DNA from: CALIZF01 sp046292445
GTDB taxonomy: Bacteria > Pseudomonadota > Alphaproteobacteria > Rhodobacterales > Rhodobacteraceae
Direction: 5' to 3'
DNA length: 19,994 nucleotides
Assembly (NCBI GenBank): GCA_046292445.1
Contig: JBKBQT010000039.1
Span: forward strand, 1-19,994
Under the pieces are notes generated by a model. The model saw only the letters and a list, made by a program, of their open reading frames with translations. It was not told where the DNA came from and did not search any database. Made by a program: the position numbers and the translations under genes. Within the stretch, counting starts at the first letter, position 1, and each line of letters starts with the position of its first letter. Below, in pieces: positions 12,928 to 19,973 of the stretch.

Positions 12928-14973
12928 TCAGAACCATCCTCCGCGCCGCCCGAGCCAGTCGGAGCGGCGCTTGCCCTGCGGGGCCTGTCCCGGCCGGTTG
13001 ATCTGCCCGGCTGGGTCGGTATCGGTGGGGGCGGCCCCGAGCTGATCCTCGAGGTCGCGCCATTTCTCGTCGGGCCAGCGATCCGCGCCTGCGATCCACG
13101 CGGCGGCGCGGGCATAGACCCGGCAATCCAGCGCCTCGTTGCGCTCGCGCAGCTTCTGCCATTCCAGCCGGGCGAAGCCGCGTTTCGTGCGCACCGTCAC
13201 CAGCTGCTCGGCCACGAACTGCTTCAGCCATTCGTTCTCGACCCAATGCGGCAGATGCACCGAACCGGGCGGGAACGCCGCCCCGTCGGCGTTCGGCCGG
13301 CTTGCGCCGCGCCACTGGCGTGACGGTCCGGCCTCACCCTCCTCGGTCGGGCGCGCCAGCCGCAGGAAGCGGTAGGTCTCGGCCTTGAAGGTCGACACCG
13401 CCACGGTCCAGAGCCGGGCGCCGCGGCGCAGCCGCTTGCCCGCGACGGTCGCATCGACATAGGTCGGACCCGTCACCGGGCTCGAGCGGTTGAACCCCTC
13501 GACGCCCTTCACCGGCGCCACCTGCCCGAAGCCCGTCTGCCGCGACCAGGCATAGACCGCGCTCGTCTCGTAGCCCGTGTCGATCGCGAGCCGTGCCAGG
13601 GTCATGTGCTGCCCGCTCTCGTGCCGCCAGACCCGGCCCAGCAGGTCGGTCAGCTGCTGCCAGCAGGCCGGATCGCCGGGGCCGCCTTCGATCACGACGT
13701 GATCGACCAGCCAGCTTTCCAGCCCGCGACCCCAGGCCCAGACATCCACCTCGATCCGGTCCTTCTGCACGTCGGCCCCGGCGGTCAGGAACAGCCCGCC
13801 CGCTGGCACCGTGCCGGATGTCCAGCGCTCCCGCCGATCATAAAGCCGCTGCCAGTCCGGAGCCTCGCCAGTCTCGACCCAGGTCTCGCCGAGGATCGTG
13901 TTGCGGAACGCCTTGATCGCCTCGTCCGACCCCTGGGCCGCGTCCCATGCCCGCACGATCCGCTCCCAACTCAGCCAGCCGATCGGCGAATAGAGCGCCG
14001 AGAGGTGATATCCGACCGTGGTCGGATCGGCGGCCGTGGCGGTCGCCCGCCATTCGCCGCCCTCCAGCATCGCCGTCTTGTGGTGTTCCGCGATTGCCGC
14101 GTCGCAGCCCTCGCAGTGATACTCCGCCGTTTCCGGACGGCCCTTCTGCCAGCGCAGCCGGTCGAACTTCAGCCACTGCATCGCGCCGCAATGCGGGCAC
14201 GGCACGAAGAACCGGCGCTGGTCGCTGGCCTCGTATTCCCGCTCGATCCGGCTCAGACCCCGGATGGTCGGCGTCGAGACCAGGAACACCTTGCGCCGGT
14301 GGGCGAAGGTCAGCGACCGCGCCTCGGCCAGCGTGACCGGGTCGCCTTCCTCGTCGGCGGACGCCGGATAGGCATCGACCTCGTCGAGGAAGATGTAGCG
14401 CGCCGGGGTCGAGCGCAGCCCGACCGCCGAGTTGGCCCCGGTCATGATCAGGATGCCGCCCGCGAATTCCTTCGACAGCATCGTATTGCCCGCGTCGCGC
14501 GAGCGCGCGGGCTTCACCCGCTCCCGCAGCTCTGGGCTTTCGTCGATCAGCGGGTCGATCCGCTGGCGCGAGTTGCGCTTGGCCAGTTCCACCGTCGGCT
14601 GGACCGCCAGCATCGGCCCCGGCGCCTTGTGGATGGCGAACCCGATCCAGTTGTTGCCCGCCTCGGTCGCGCCAACCTGCGCGGCCTTCATGAACACGAT
14701 CCGCTGCGTGGGATCGCCCGTCGACAGCCGGTCCATGATCTCGCGCATGTAGGGCGTGCGCGCGGTGCGATACCGCCCCGGCTCGGCCGAGGCGCGGCCC
14801 GACAGCATCCGGTGCCGGTCGGCCCATTCCGAGACGGTCAGGCCCGGGTCGGGCCGCAGCCCGTTGCCCCAGGCGTGCAGGATCTCGCCCGCGCCGTCGA
14901 AGTCGGTCAGGCTATCATCGTCACCGAAAGTCGGGCCGGACCTCGGCGAGTTCGTCGAGGTGGGCGCGTACAT
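12928..14973 (-). CDS. Terminase large subunit (GpA family)
   Basis: A 681-aa DNA packaging motor of the lambda GpA type (Terminase_GpA). The ATPase domain has a divergent Walker A (FMKAAQVGATEAGNNW, about residues 94-109), LAVQPTVELAKRNSR (about 122-136) and Walker B RYIFLDEVDAYPA (about 192-204). A zinc-knuckle insertion follows (CPHCGAMQWLKF paired with CEGCDAAI). The C-terminal nuclease has LTAGADVQKDRIEVDVWAWG and LAIDTGYETSAVYAWS with the acidic metal ligands expected. The final 40 residues are rich in glycine, arginine and proline. The ATG at 14973 has a GGAG site nearby and overlaps the small terminase by 53 nt; the N-terminal 30 residues are acidic and may be variable. Long antisense frames here are shadows. 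Confidence 0.95.
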   Translation of the reverse strand: MYAPTSTNSPRSGPTFGDDDSLTDFDGAGEILHAWGNGLRPDPGLTVSEWADRHRMLSGRASAEPGRYRTARTPYMREIMDRLSTGDPTQRIVFMKAAQVGATEAGNNWIGFAIHKAPGPMLAVQPTVELAKRNSRQRIDPLIDESPELRERVKPARSRDAGNTMLSKEFAGGILIMTGANSAVGLRSTPARYIFLDEVDAYPASADEEGDPVTLAEARSLTFAHRRKVFLVSTPTIRGLSRIEREYEASDQRRFFVPCPHCGAMQWLKFDRLRWQKGRPETAEYHCEGCDAAIAEHHKTAMLEGGEWRATATAADPTTVGYHLSALYSPIGWLSWERIVRAWDAAQGSDEAIKAFRNTILGETWVETGEAPDWQRLYDRRERWTSGTVPAGGLFLTAGADVQKDRIEVDVWAWGRGLESWLVDHVVIEGGPGDPACWQQLTDLLGRVWRHESGQHMTLARLAIDTGYETSAVYAWSRQTGFGQVAPVKGVEGFNRSSPVTGPTYVDATVAGKRLRRGARLWTVAVSTFKAETYRFLRLARPTEEGEAGPSRQWRGASRPNADGAAFPPGSVHLPHWVENEWLKQFVAEQLVTVRTKRGFARLEWQKLRERNEALDCRVYARAAAWIAGADRWPDEKWRDLEDQLGAAPTDTDPAGQINRPGQAPQGKRRSDWLGRRGGWF

Positions 14974-15517
14974 GTCTCTCCAGCACCTTCTGCATCGCGG
15001 CTGGCTCCACGGTGATCTGCTGGCCCGTCGCTTCGCGGCACGATGCCGAGAGTTCTGCCGCCATCAGCGCCGCCGCGCGTGCAGGCCAGTTCACCCACGC
15101 GTCCCGTTCCTCCCGCGCCAGCCGGAACACCAGTGCCAGCGCGCGCGCCCGCTCGATCAATTCCCCCTTCAGCTTCTGCAGACGGATGCGCCGCTCCTGC
15201 GCCTTCAGCACCTCGTTCGCCGTCTTCGCCTGCAGGAAGGTCGTGCCGCCGCCTACGGCTGGCACCGCCAGCCCCTGTTCGCGCAGCGTGTCGCCGACAG
15301 CGGCCACCGCCGCCTCGGGGACGGGCTTCAGCTTCGGTTCGGGCGGCTTGCGGGTCTTCGACGGGTCCGTCGTCTCGGCACGCCGGGCGTCGCTGGCCGC
15401 CGCGTTTATGCTGCCGTCGGGATAGAGGACCAGCCGTTCGGCCGTCTTCGCCTTCTGGATCGCGCCCCGCGACAGCCCGACATGCGCGGCGTACTGGCGC
15501 TCGCTCATGCCCTGCAT
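14921..15517 (-). CDS. Terminase small subunit-like protein
   Basis: A 198-aa protein with an N-terminal helix-turn-helix (residues 4-24, MSERQYAAHVGLSRGAIQKA) of the Nu1/terminase small subunit type, a linker (about 35-75, rich in proline and lysine) and a long helical region (about 95-160, including LQAKTANEVLKAQERRIRLQ) likely to oligomerise. It lies directly upstream of the large subunit and overlaps it by 53 nt, which supports a role in recognising the packaging site. The ATG at 15517 has GGAG 6 nt upstream; ATG 15508 is the alternative. The C-terminal region (QITVEPAAMQKVLERHVRAH) would contact the large subunit, by analogy. The family match is by pattern, not by a specific residue. Confidence 0.72.
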   Translation of the reverse strand: MQGMSERQYAAHVGLSRGAIQKAKTAERLVLYPDGSINAAASDARRAETTDPSKTRKPPEPKLKPVPEAAVAAVGDTLREQGLAVPAVGGGTTFLQAKTANEVLKAQERRIRLQKLKGELIERARALALVFRLAREERDAWVNWPARAAALMAAELSASCREATGQQITVEPAAMQKVLERHVRAHLDELAEVRPDFR

Positions 15518-15548
15518 CTGTGGCTCCGATTATCATTCCAGATCATGT

Positions 15549-15567
15549 GCTTATCGAGTTGATAAGC
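15549..15567. repeat. Perfect inverted repeat in divergent intergenic region
   Basis: GCTTATC-GAGTT-GATAAGC: seven-base arms around a 5-base centre, AT-rich in a GC-rich window, midway between the divergent starts at 15517 (minus) and 15631 (plus). It overlaps a TTGATA box on the plus strand and a TCGATA box on the minus strand, so a repressor or activator bound here could affect both directions. An operator is the most likely reading; no cognate regulator gene is visible in the window. Confidence 0.5.
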
Positions 15568-15630
15568 CTCGCGGACAGAGGGAACGTGTCTCCAGAAGGA
15601 CGATGCAACTCGACCCAAGGAGCCACCACG

Positions 15631-15936
15631 ATGACCCGCTCGGACCCGATCACAACCCCGCGCCTTGAGGCCCGCGCCGAGAAGGCGTGCCGGAACAAGG
15701 GTGAGCCCGGTTCCGCCACCGGTTCGAGGAATCAGGCGAACGCACTCGCCGCCTTCATCGGCAAGAAGGCCGAGATTGACGAGATGCTCGCCCGCCTGCA
15801 GGCGCTCAGCGACGACCATTTCAACTGCCACCCCGACGAGGTCGGCTGGGCCATGGTCGGCACCCTCGAATACTACGCCGAACTTCTGAAGCGCATCACC
15901 GACAGCGCCTTCGGCGAGGGCGAACACGCCCGCTGA
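15631..15936 (+). CDS. Unknown 101-aa acidic/helical protein
   Basis: I do not recognise this protein. It starts MTRSDPITTPRLEARAEKAC after a strong AAGGAG site (8-nt spacing). The second half is helical, with FIGKKAEIDEMLARLQAL (about residues 43-60), HPDEVGWAMVGTLEYYAELL and an acidic end (FGEGEHAR). It is the first gene of a small plus-strand pair with the DUF3489 gene and starts 113 nt from the divergent terminase small subunit gene. The context suggests a phage or host accessory cassette gene. Start at 15631 is well supported; the longer frame from 15043 is antisense to terminase. Confidence 0.7.
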   Translation: MTRSDPITTPRLEARAEKACRNKGEPGSATGSRNQANALAAFIGKKAEIDEMLARLQALSDDHFNCHPDEVGWAMVGTLEYYAELLKRITDSAFGEGEHAR

Positions 15937-15938
15937 TC

Positions 15939-16005
15939 TCCGGCGCTGCCGGAACTCCCGCCGCGCCAGCGCGCGGTGAGCCCGAACCGTGGCCCCGGTG
16001 GGGCC
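15939..16005 (+). repeat. Three consecutive GC-rich hairpins between the plus-strand genes
   Basis: Three short perfect inverted repeats follow one another in the 136-nt gap: TCCGGC-GCT-GCCGGA (15939-15953), CCGCGC-CAGC-GCGCGG (15961-15976) and GGCCCC-GGT-GGGGCC (15991-16005). None has a T tract, so they are not obvious Rho-independent terminators. They could attenuate or stabilise the transcript between the two genes. GC-rich DNA makes short stems common, so this is modest evidence. Confidence 0.4.
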
Positions 16006-16072
16006 GCGCAAGTCGGGCGAACGGGTCGTAGGAGGGCTGCGACGGTCGCGGCCCCGAGCACGGAGACCCCCG

Positions 16073-16648
16073 ATGACCAAGCTTTCCGACACCCAGGCCA
16101 TCATCCTCGCCACGGCCGCGCAGCGCGACGACCGCAACCTCCTGCCGCTGCCCGGCTCGCTCCGCGGCGGCGCCGCGGTCAAGGTGGTCGGCGCGCTCAT
16201 CGCGCGCGGGCTCGCCGCGGAGATCGTCACCGACAGCCGGACGAAGGCCGATGCCGCCCTCAACCGCTTCTGGCGCAACGACACGGACGGCCGCGCCATC
16301 CTGCTGCGCATCACCGACGCGGGCCTCGCCGCCATCGGCATCGAGCCCGAGGACGGGCCCACGAGCGCCCACGAACCGCCGAGCGACGCGCCCGCACCGG
16401 ATACCGCCGCCCAGACCGAGCTCGCGCCCAAGGCGCGCACCCCGCGCGCGGGCACCAAGCAGGCCACGCTGATCGCCATGCTGCGCGCGCCGGAGGGGGC
16501 TACCATCGAGGAGATCGTCGCGGCCTTGGACTGGAGACCGCACACGGTGAGAGGCGCGCTTGCTGGCGCGCTGAAGAAGAAGCTGGGCCTGACGATCACC
16601 TCCGAGAAGGTCGACGGAAGGGGGCGTGTCTACGCCATCCGTGACTGA
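16073..16648 (+). CDS. DUF3489 domain protein
   Basis: A 191-aa protein. Residues 1-95 have the conserved opening MTKLSDTQAIILATAAQRDD followed by LLPLPGSLRGGAAVKVVGAL and a TDAGLAAIGI end. A variable acidic proline/alanine linker spans about 95-125. The DUF3489 domain (about 128-191) looks like a winged helix: KQATLIAMLRAPEGATIEEI, then DWRPHTVRGALAGALKKKLG and SEKVDGRGRVYAIRD. In alphaproteobacteria it often accompanies integrated elements and site-specific recombinases; function is unknown, though DNA binding is likely from the fold pattern. GGAG with 7-nt spacing precedes the ATG at 16073. A strong terminator follows 26 nt after the stop. Confidence 0.85.
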   Translation: MTKLSDTQAIILATAAQRDDRNLLPLPGSLRGGAAVKVVGALIARGLAAEIVTDSRTKADAALNRFWRNDTDGRAILLRITDAGLAAIGIEPEDGPTSAHEPPSDAPAPDTAAQTELAPKARTPRAGTKQATLIAMLRAPEGATIEEIVAALDWRPHTVRGALAGALKKKLGLTITSEKVDGRGRVYAIRD

Positions 16649-16673
16649 CGCTCCGCACCGAAACGGACAGTTG

Positions 16674-16708
16674 CCGCCGCCCAACGCCGGGCGGCGGTTC
16701 TTCATTCT
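16674..16708 (+). terminator. Rho-independent terminator after the DUF3489 gene
   Basis: A perfect 9-bp stem, CCGCCGCCC (16674-16682) and GGGCGGCGG (16689-16697), encloses a 6-base loop and is followed by TTCTTCATTCT on the plus strand. It ends the plus-strand pair and sits where the minus-strand DUF7220 gene ends, so it could slow transcription both ways, though the T-rich tract is only on the plus side. Confidence 0.75.
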
Positions 16709-16926
16709 ACACTCCGCATCCGGATCGCCTCGAAGAGCCGCCTCAGCAGGTAGCCGCGCACCAGCGAGACGCCGACGAAGGCGATGCCGATCGTCAGATG
16801 CTCCGAGAGCCCCGTCTCGATCCCGAACCACGGAAATACGACGATCTGCGTGGCGATGGCCAAAACGTAGCCGACGACAACGTTCGTCGCGGCCTCGACC
16901 ATCGACATGGTCCGGCTCTGCTTCAT
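16702..16926 (-). CDS. DUF7220-like two-helix membrane protein
   Basis: A 74-aa protein, MKQSRTMSMVEAATNVVVGY at the start, with two transmembrane helices (about residues 12-33 and 42-60) and a short basic C-terminus (RGYLLRRLFEAIRMRSVE). I recognise it as the small phage/prophage membrane family called DUF7220; its function is not known. Its ATG overlaps the Dcm stop as ATGA, so it is co-translated with the DNA-modification genes. It could be a lysis or superinfection-related membrane protein, but nothing in the sequence shows this. Confidence 0.75.
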   Translation of the reverse strand: MKQSRTMSMVEAATNVVVGYVLAIATQIVVFPWFGIETGLSEHLTIGIAFVGVSLVRGYLLRRLFEAIRMRSVE

Positions 16927-17912
16927 CGCAGGCTCTCCATGAAGGCCGTCACGAACTCCGCCGCGAGCGGCGGAACGATCGCATTGCCGTAGCCCCGCAG
17001 CAGCCCCATGCGACCGGGTATCCCATCAGCCAGCGGGAATGTTCCGGGCTCAACGGGCCGCCAGCGTCCATCGCGGCAGAGAAGCCAGTCCGCAGCTCGC
17101 CAGACGCCGTCCGTCGCGCCGGTCCGGGCGGGGTCGGCGAGGTCGACCAGTCCACCAGCTTCACCGTCCGGCGGCTCGCATCGGTGTTGCCGGCTGCATT
17201 GTATCGGTCCGTTGCGGGCGAGCCCGCCATGGCCGTCGGCCAACCCGCCAGCCAGACCTGCCGGCCGAGCAGCGCATTGATCGGCACCGCCCGGCATTCC
17301 GTTCCGTCCTTGTGATCCCGCGCCGAGGCCGTCGCCCAGCCAGCCTGCGCCTGCGTCCAAGGCGACGGCGCCGAAGAACAGCCGCTGGCGGATGTGCGGC
17401 GCGCCGACGCTCGCAGCCTGCAGATCGGCCGCCGCGACGGCGTAAGATGCCGCCTCCAGGTCAGCCGCCAGAGCGTCGAACCACGCCCATGCAGTCGCGC
17501 CCTCAGCCTCCGTTCCAGCCGTTCGCCCAGACGGTCCGAGCACTGCCGCGCTGGCGACCTGCTCGCCGAAGACGAGCCCGGGTCGGCAGGCTGCGATGAG
17601 GCGCAGGAAGGCGGGCGCGAGATGGCGGTCATCGTCCTTTCCCTTGCGCTGACCGGCCTGGCTGAAGGGCTGGCAGGGCGGCGAGCCGGTCCAGACGATC
17701 TGGTCCCCGGCCATGCCCGCGAGGCGCAGCGCATGGGGCCAGCCGCCGATCCCGGCGAAGAAGTGGCATTGCGCGAAGCCGCGCAGGTCGGCGGGCTCCA
17801 CCTCCAGGATGGACCGCCCGTCCACCTCGCCGGGTGGCAGCAGTCCGGCCGCGATCAGCTCCCGCAGCCAGGCGCAGGCCGCGGGATCGGCATCGTTGTA
17901 GTAGGCGGCCAT
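16923..17912 (-). CDS. Dcm-type DNA cytosine-C5 methyltransferase
   Basis: A 329-aa C5-cytosine methyltransferase; it transfers a methyl group from S-adenosylmethionine. Motifs in order: I FFAGIGGW (about 51-58), IV TGSPPCQPFSQAG with catalytic Cys80, a motif VI region reading FGEQV instead of the usual ENV, VIII GAPHIRQRLFFG (about 170-181), and C-terminal motif X GYGNAIVPPLAAEF. The target-recognition region between VIII and X is low-complexity (LAGGLADGHGGLARNG). The same DNA in the +1 frame reads as a different recognisable protein (16949-17734), which is odd. ATG 17912 overlaps the upstream methyltransferase stop by one base; GTG 17915 is an alternative. No cognate restriction gene of a known type is adjacent, so an orphan anti-restriction methylase is likely. 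Confidence 0.88.
   Translation of the reverse strand: MAAYYNDADPAACAWLRELIAAGLLPPGEVDGRSILEVEPADLRGFAQCHFFAGIGGWPHALRLAGMAGDQIVWTGSPPCQPFSQAGQRKGKDDDRHLAPAFLRLIAACRPGLVFGEQVASAAVLGPSGRTAGTEAEGATAWAWFDALAADLEAASYAVAAADLQAASVGAPHIRQRLFFGAVALDAGAGWLGDGLGAGSQGRNGMPGGADQCAARPAGLAGGLADGHGGLARNGPIQCSRQHRCEPPDGEAGGLVDLADPARTGATDGVWRAADWLLCRDGRWRPVEPGTFPLADGIPGRMGLLRGYGNAIVPPLAAEFVTAFMESLR
16949..17734 (-). other. Alternative-frame ORF within dcm with methylase-like sequence
   Basis: This 261-codon frame is +1 relative to dcm and open throughout. Its second half reads unlike chance shadow sequence: WATASARDHKDGTE, VPINALLGRQVWLAGWPTAM, YNAAGNTDASRRTVKLVDW and PLSPEHSRWLMGYPVAW. I recognise this pattern (WPTP..., AGNTDSSRKT, LNPxHSRWLMG) from phage methyltransferase-associated proteins. 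No good ribosome site precedes ATG 17734. It could be an overlapping gene, the remnant of a frame switch, or a homologue of misannotated proteins. Which is true cannot be told here. Confidence 0.4.
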
Positions 17913-19234
17913 CACGCGGCGGCGTCGGTCCCTGGCGCGACGGTCTCGCCCAGCCGCTCGGTTCTCACCTGCGCGAAGGTCCGACCGTCACCGTCGAGGA
18001 TTGCGTCCTTGCCGGTCTCGGCCTGCCAGCGCTCCACGGCGACATCGACATAGGCCGGGCTGATTTCCATTGCGAAGACGCGGCGGCCATTGGCCTCGCC
18101 CGCCATGATCTGCGAACCCGAGCCCGAGAACGGCTCGTAGCAGAGGCCGCCTCGGGCGACGTGCTGGCGCATCGGGATGCCGAAGGCGTCGAGCGGTTTC
18201 GGCGTCGGGTGGTCGGGGCGCTCGTCCTTGGCGAAGCTGGGCAGCGTCCATGTCGAGGGCAGCGTTTCCTTGGCCACCTTCGGCGGGCGGTTCGGACGCC
18301 GCCAGCCCATGAAACAAGGCTCGTGCTTCCACAGGTAGTGCGACCGGGTGAGCACGCCGCGGTCCTTCACCCAGATGATCTGCTGGTGGACGAAGGCCCC
18401 GGCCTTCTCCCAGCACGCTTCCAACATCGCCTGGCGGCGCGAGGCGTGCCAGCAATACCAGGCCGCGTCATCAGTGATGGCCTCCGCCACGGCTGCAGCG
18501 ATGAACCCGTCATAGAGTTCCGCGCCCTGCGAACTGTCGTCCCAGGTCGTGCCGTAGGACGCCGACCAGTCCTTGTTGCGGGTCGGATGGTTCGAGCCGT
18601 CGTAGTCGACCAGATACGGCGGGTCGGTGGCGAACAGCACCGCGCGCTCGCCGTTCATCAGGCGGCGCACGTCGTCATGGTTGGTGCTGTCGCCGCAGAG
18701 CAGCCGGTGGTCGCCGAGGATCCACAGATCCCCCGTCCGTGACGCCGGATTGCGCGGCGGTTCGGGGATGGTCACCGGCGGCACGGAGCCCCCGGCGCCA
18801 CCTTCTTCCCCGTCCCCCTCCGGCACGAAGGCCAGCAGCTTGTCGAGTTCGCCGTCCGAGAAGCCGACCAGAGACAGGTCGAAATCTTCGGCCAGGAGGT
18901 CGTTCAGTTCCGCCGACAGCAGCGCCTCGTCCCACTCCGCCCAGTTCGCCGACTGGTTGGCCAGCAGGCGGAACGCCTTGATCTGCGTCTCCGACAGCTC
19001 GTCGGCGAGGACCACCGGCACGGTGTCGAGACCGAGCAGGCGGGCCGCCTTCAGCCGCAGATGTCCGTCGACCACCAGCCCGTCGCTGCGCGCGACGATC
19101 GGGATGCGGAAGCCGAACTCGACGATGGCCTGCGCCATCCGGTCGACCACGTCGTCGTTCTTGCGCGGGTTACGCGCGTATTCGACGAGGCGGCCGATGG
19201 GCCATTGTTCAAGCTGCAGCGCGTTGGCCGGCAT
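17912..19234 (-). CDS. ParB-domain / N4-N6 DNA methyltransferase fusion
   Basis: A 440-aa two-domain protein. Residues about 8-90 form a ParB/Srx-like nuclease-fold domain: RLVEYARNPRKNDDVVDRMA, then IVEFGFRIPIVARSDGLVVDGHLRLKAA, where the family's GHxR site reads DGHLRL (56-61). Residues about 165-410 are a beta-class amino-methyltransferase: GDLWILGDHRLLCGDS, motif IV DPPY (204-207), HPTPKP (342-347) and motif I EPFSGSGSQ (367-375) after it, the beta order. It methylates adenine N6 or cytosine N4 in DNA; the DPPY form favours N6-adenine. Such fusions are common in prophages and thought to protect phage DNA. It overlaps HNH by 26 nt and dcm by one base, so the three genes form one translational unit. 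Confidence 0.92.
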   Translation of the reverse strand: MPANALQLEQWPIGRLVEYARNPRKNDDVVDRMAQAIVEFGFRIPIVARSDGLVVDGHLRLKAARLLGLDTVPVVLADELSETQIKAFRLLANQSANWAEWDEALLSAELNDLLAEDFDLSLVGFSDGELDKLLAFVPEGDGEEGGAGGSVPPVTIPEPPRNPASRTGDLWILGDHRLLCGDSTNHDDVRRLMNGERAVLFATDPPYLVDYDGSNHPTRNKDWSASYGTTWDDSSQGAELYDGFIAAAVAEAITDDAAWYCWHASRRQAMLEACWEKAGAFVHQQIIWVKDRGVLTRSHYLWKHEPCFMGWRRPNRPPKVAKETLPSTWTLPSFAKDERPDHPTPKPLDAFGIPMRQHVARGGLCYEPFSGSGSQIMAGEANGRRVFAMEISPAYVDVAVERWQAETGKDAILDGDGRTFAQVRTERLGETVAPGTDAAA

Positions 19235-19973
19235 GGGCGGAACTCTTGAGCATGTGAAGCGTCACCGTCCGGCGCGCATGGATGCTGCAGAACAGGACGA
19301 TCTTGGTGACGGGGAGCGGCGGATCGACCGCCTCGACATCGTGGAACACCGCCTCCACGCGCTTGTGGCAGGCGCGGCAGAGCGGGATGAGGTTGGTGGG
19401 CGAGTTGTCCCGCGTGAGGCGGAACGGGATGATGTGGTGCACCTGCAGGTGCCCGGTCTTTCCGCAGCAGGCGCAGAAAGGCGTCTGCCGGAGCGCCGCC
19501 TTGCGGATCGTTTTCCAGCGCGAGCCGCGACCGCGGATGCGCGGCGTCCGGCACAGATGGCGCTCGTAGCAGGACCGCGAGCAGAACCGCCCGCTGGCGT
19601 TTGTGCGACCCGACAGAATCGAACGCGCGACACGAAAGGCACCGCCGCAGGTGGTGCATGTCCGCTCGACCGACTGCGCCGCGTGGCGGCAAGCTCGGCT
19701 GCAGAACCGCTGGCGGTTGCTCGGCGGCGCCGGGAAGTCCTGGCCGCAGTGTCGGCAGGTCTCCCGGTTCCGGTCCGCGGATCGCGTGCGGTGGCCTCTC
19801 TCCAGCGCCGGCTCTGCGGCGCAGGCTCGGCACCGCGTCGCGGGGTTGTCGGCGCGCACCTCTTCGACCCCGCCGCACCCAGTGCAGGTCCGCAGACGGG
19901 TCGCGCGGTTCCGAGACCTGGCGCGCGGCGCGACGGCGCCCGTGCTCGCCGCAGTGCCGTGCGCGAGGGCCAT
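19209..19973 (-). CDS. HNH endonuclease with N-terminal zinc ribbons
   Basis: A 254-aa protein. The HNH nuclease domain is at about 165-208: FCACCGKTGHLQVHHIIPF (zinc Cys167/170, catalytic His179-His180), Asn190/Asn194 and LCRACHKRVE (Cys199/202, His203). Upstream are three cysteine-pair modules: C30-x2-C33 with C48-x2-C51, C73-x2-C76 with C91-x3-C95, and C106-x2-C109 with C131-x3-C135; the last two share the FCSRxC signature. These suggest repeated zinc ribbons that may bind DNA. HNH genes beside terminase assist cos cleavage in some phages; here it is instead joined to two methyltransferases, so a restriction-like or homing role is possible. AGGA lies 6 nt before the ATG at 19973. The C-terminal 40 residues are unremarkable. 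Confidence 0.85.
   Translation of the reverse strand: MALAHGTAASTGAVAPRARSRNRATRLRTCTGCGGVEEVRADNPATRCRACAAEPALERGHRTRSADRNRETCRHCGQDFPAPPSNRQRFCSRACRHAAQSVERTCTTCGGAFRVARSILSGRTNASGRFCSRSCYERHLCRTPRIRGRGSRWKTIRKAALRQTPFCACCGKTGHLQVHHIIPFRLTRDNSPTNLIPLCRACHKRVEAVFHDVEAVDPPLPVTKIVLFCSIHARRTVTLHMLKSSAHAGQRAAA

Noticed and set aside
13606..15015. 469-codon plus-strand open frame antisense to terminase
   Set aside because: It mirrors the large terminase with no recognisable motifs or sensible start; a compositional shadow.
1332..15517. Whole cluster as a gene transfer agent
   Set aside because: Only DUF2460 is GTA-like. The GpA-type terminase, lambda-type portal and Mu-like capsid fusion differ from the Rhodobacter GTA, and GTA clusters do not normally carry a DNA-modification block.
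15529..15557. Minus-strand promoter TCGATA-17-GATAAT for the small terminase
   Set aside because: Boxes are reasonable, but transcription would begin near 15522, inside the ribosome site of the ATG at 15517, giving an almost leaderless message. It is kept only as a caution within a finding.
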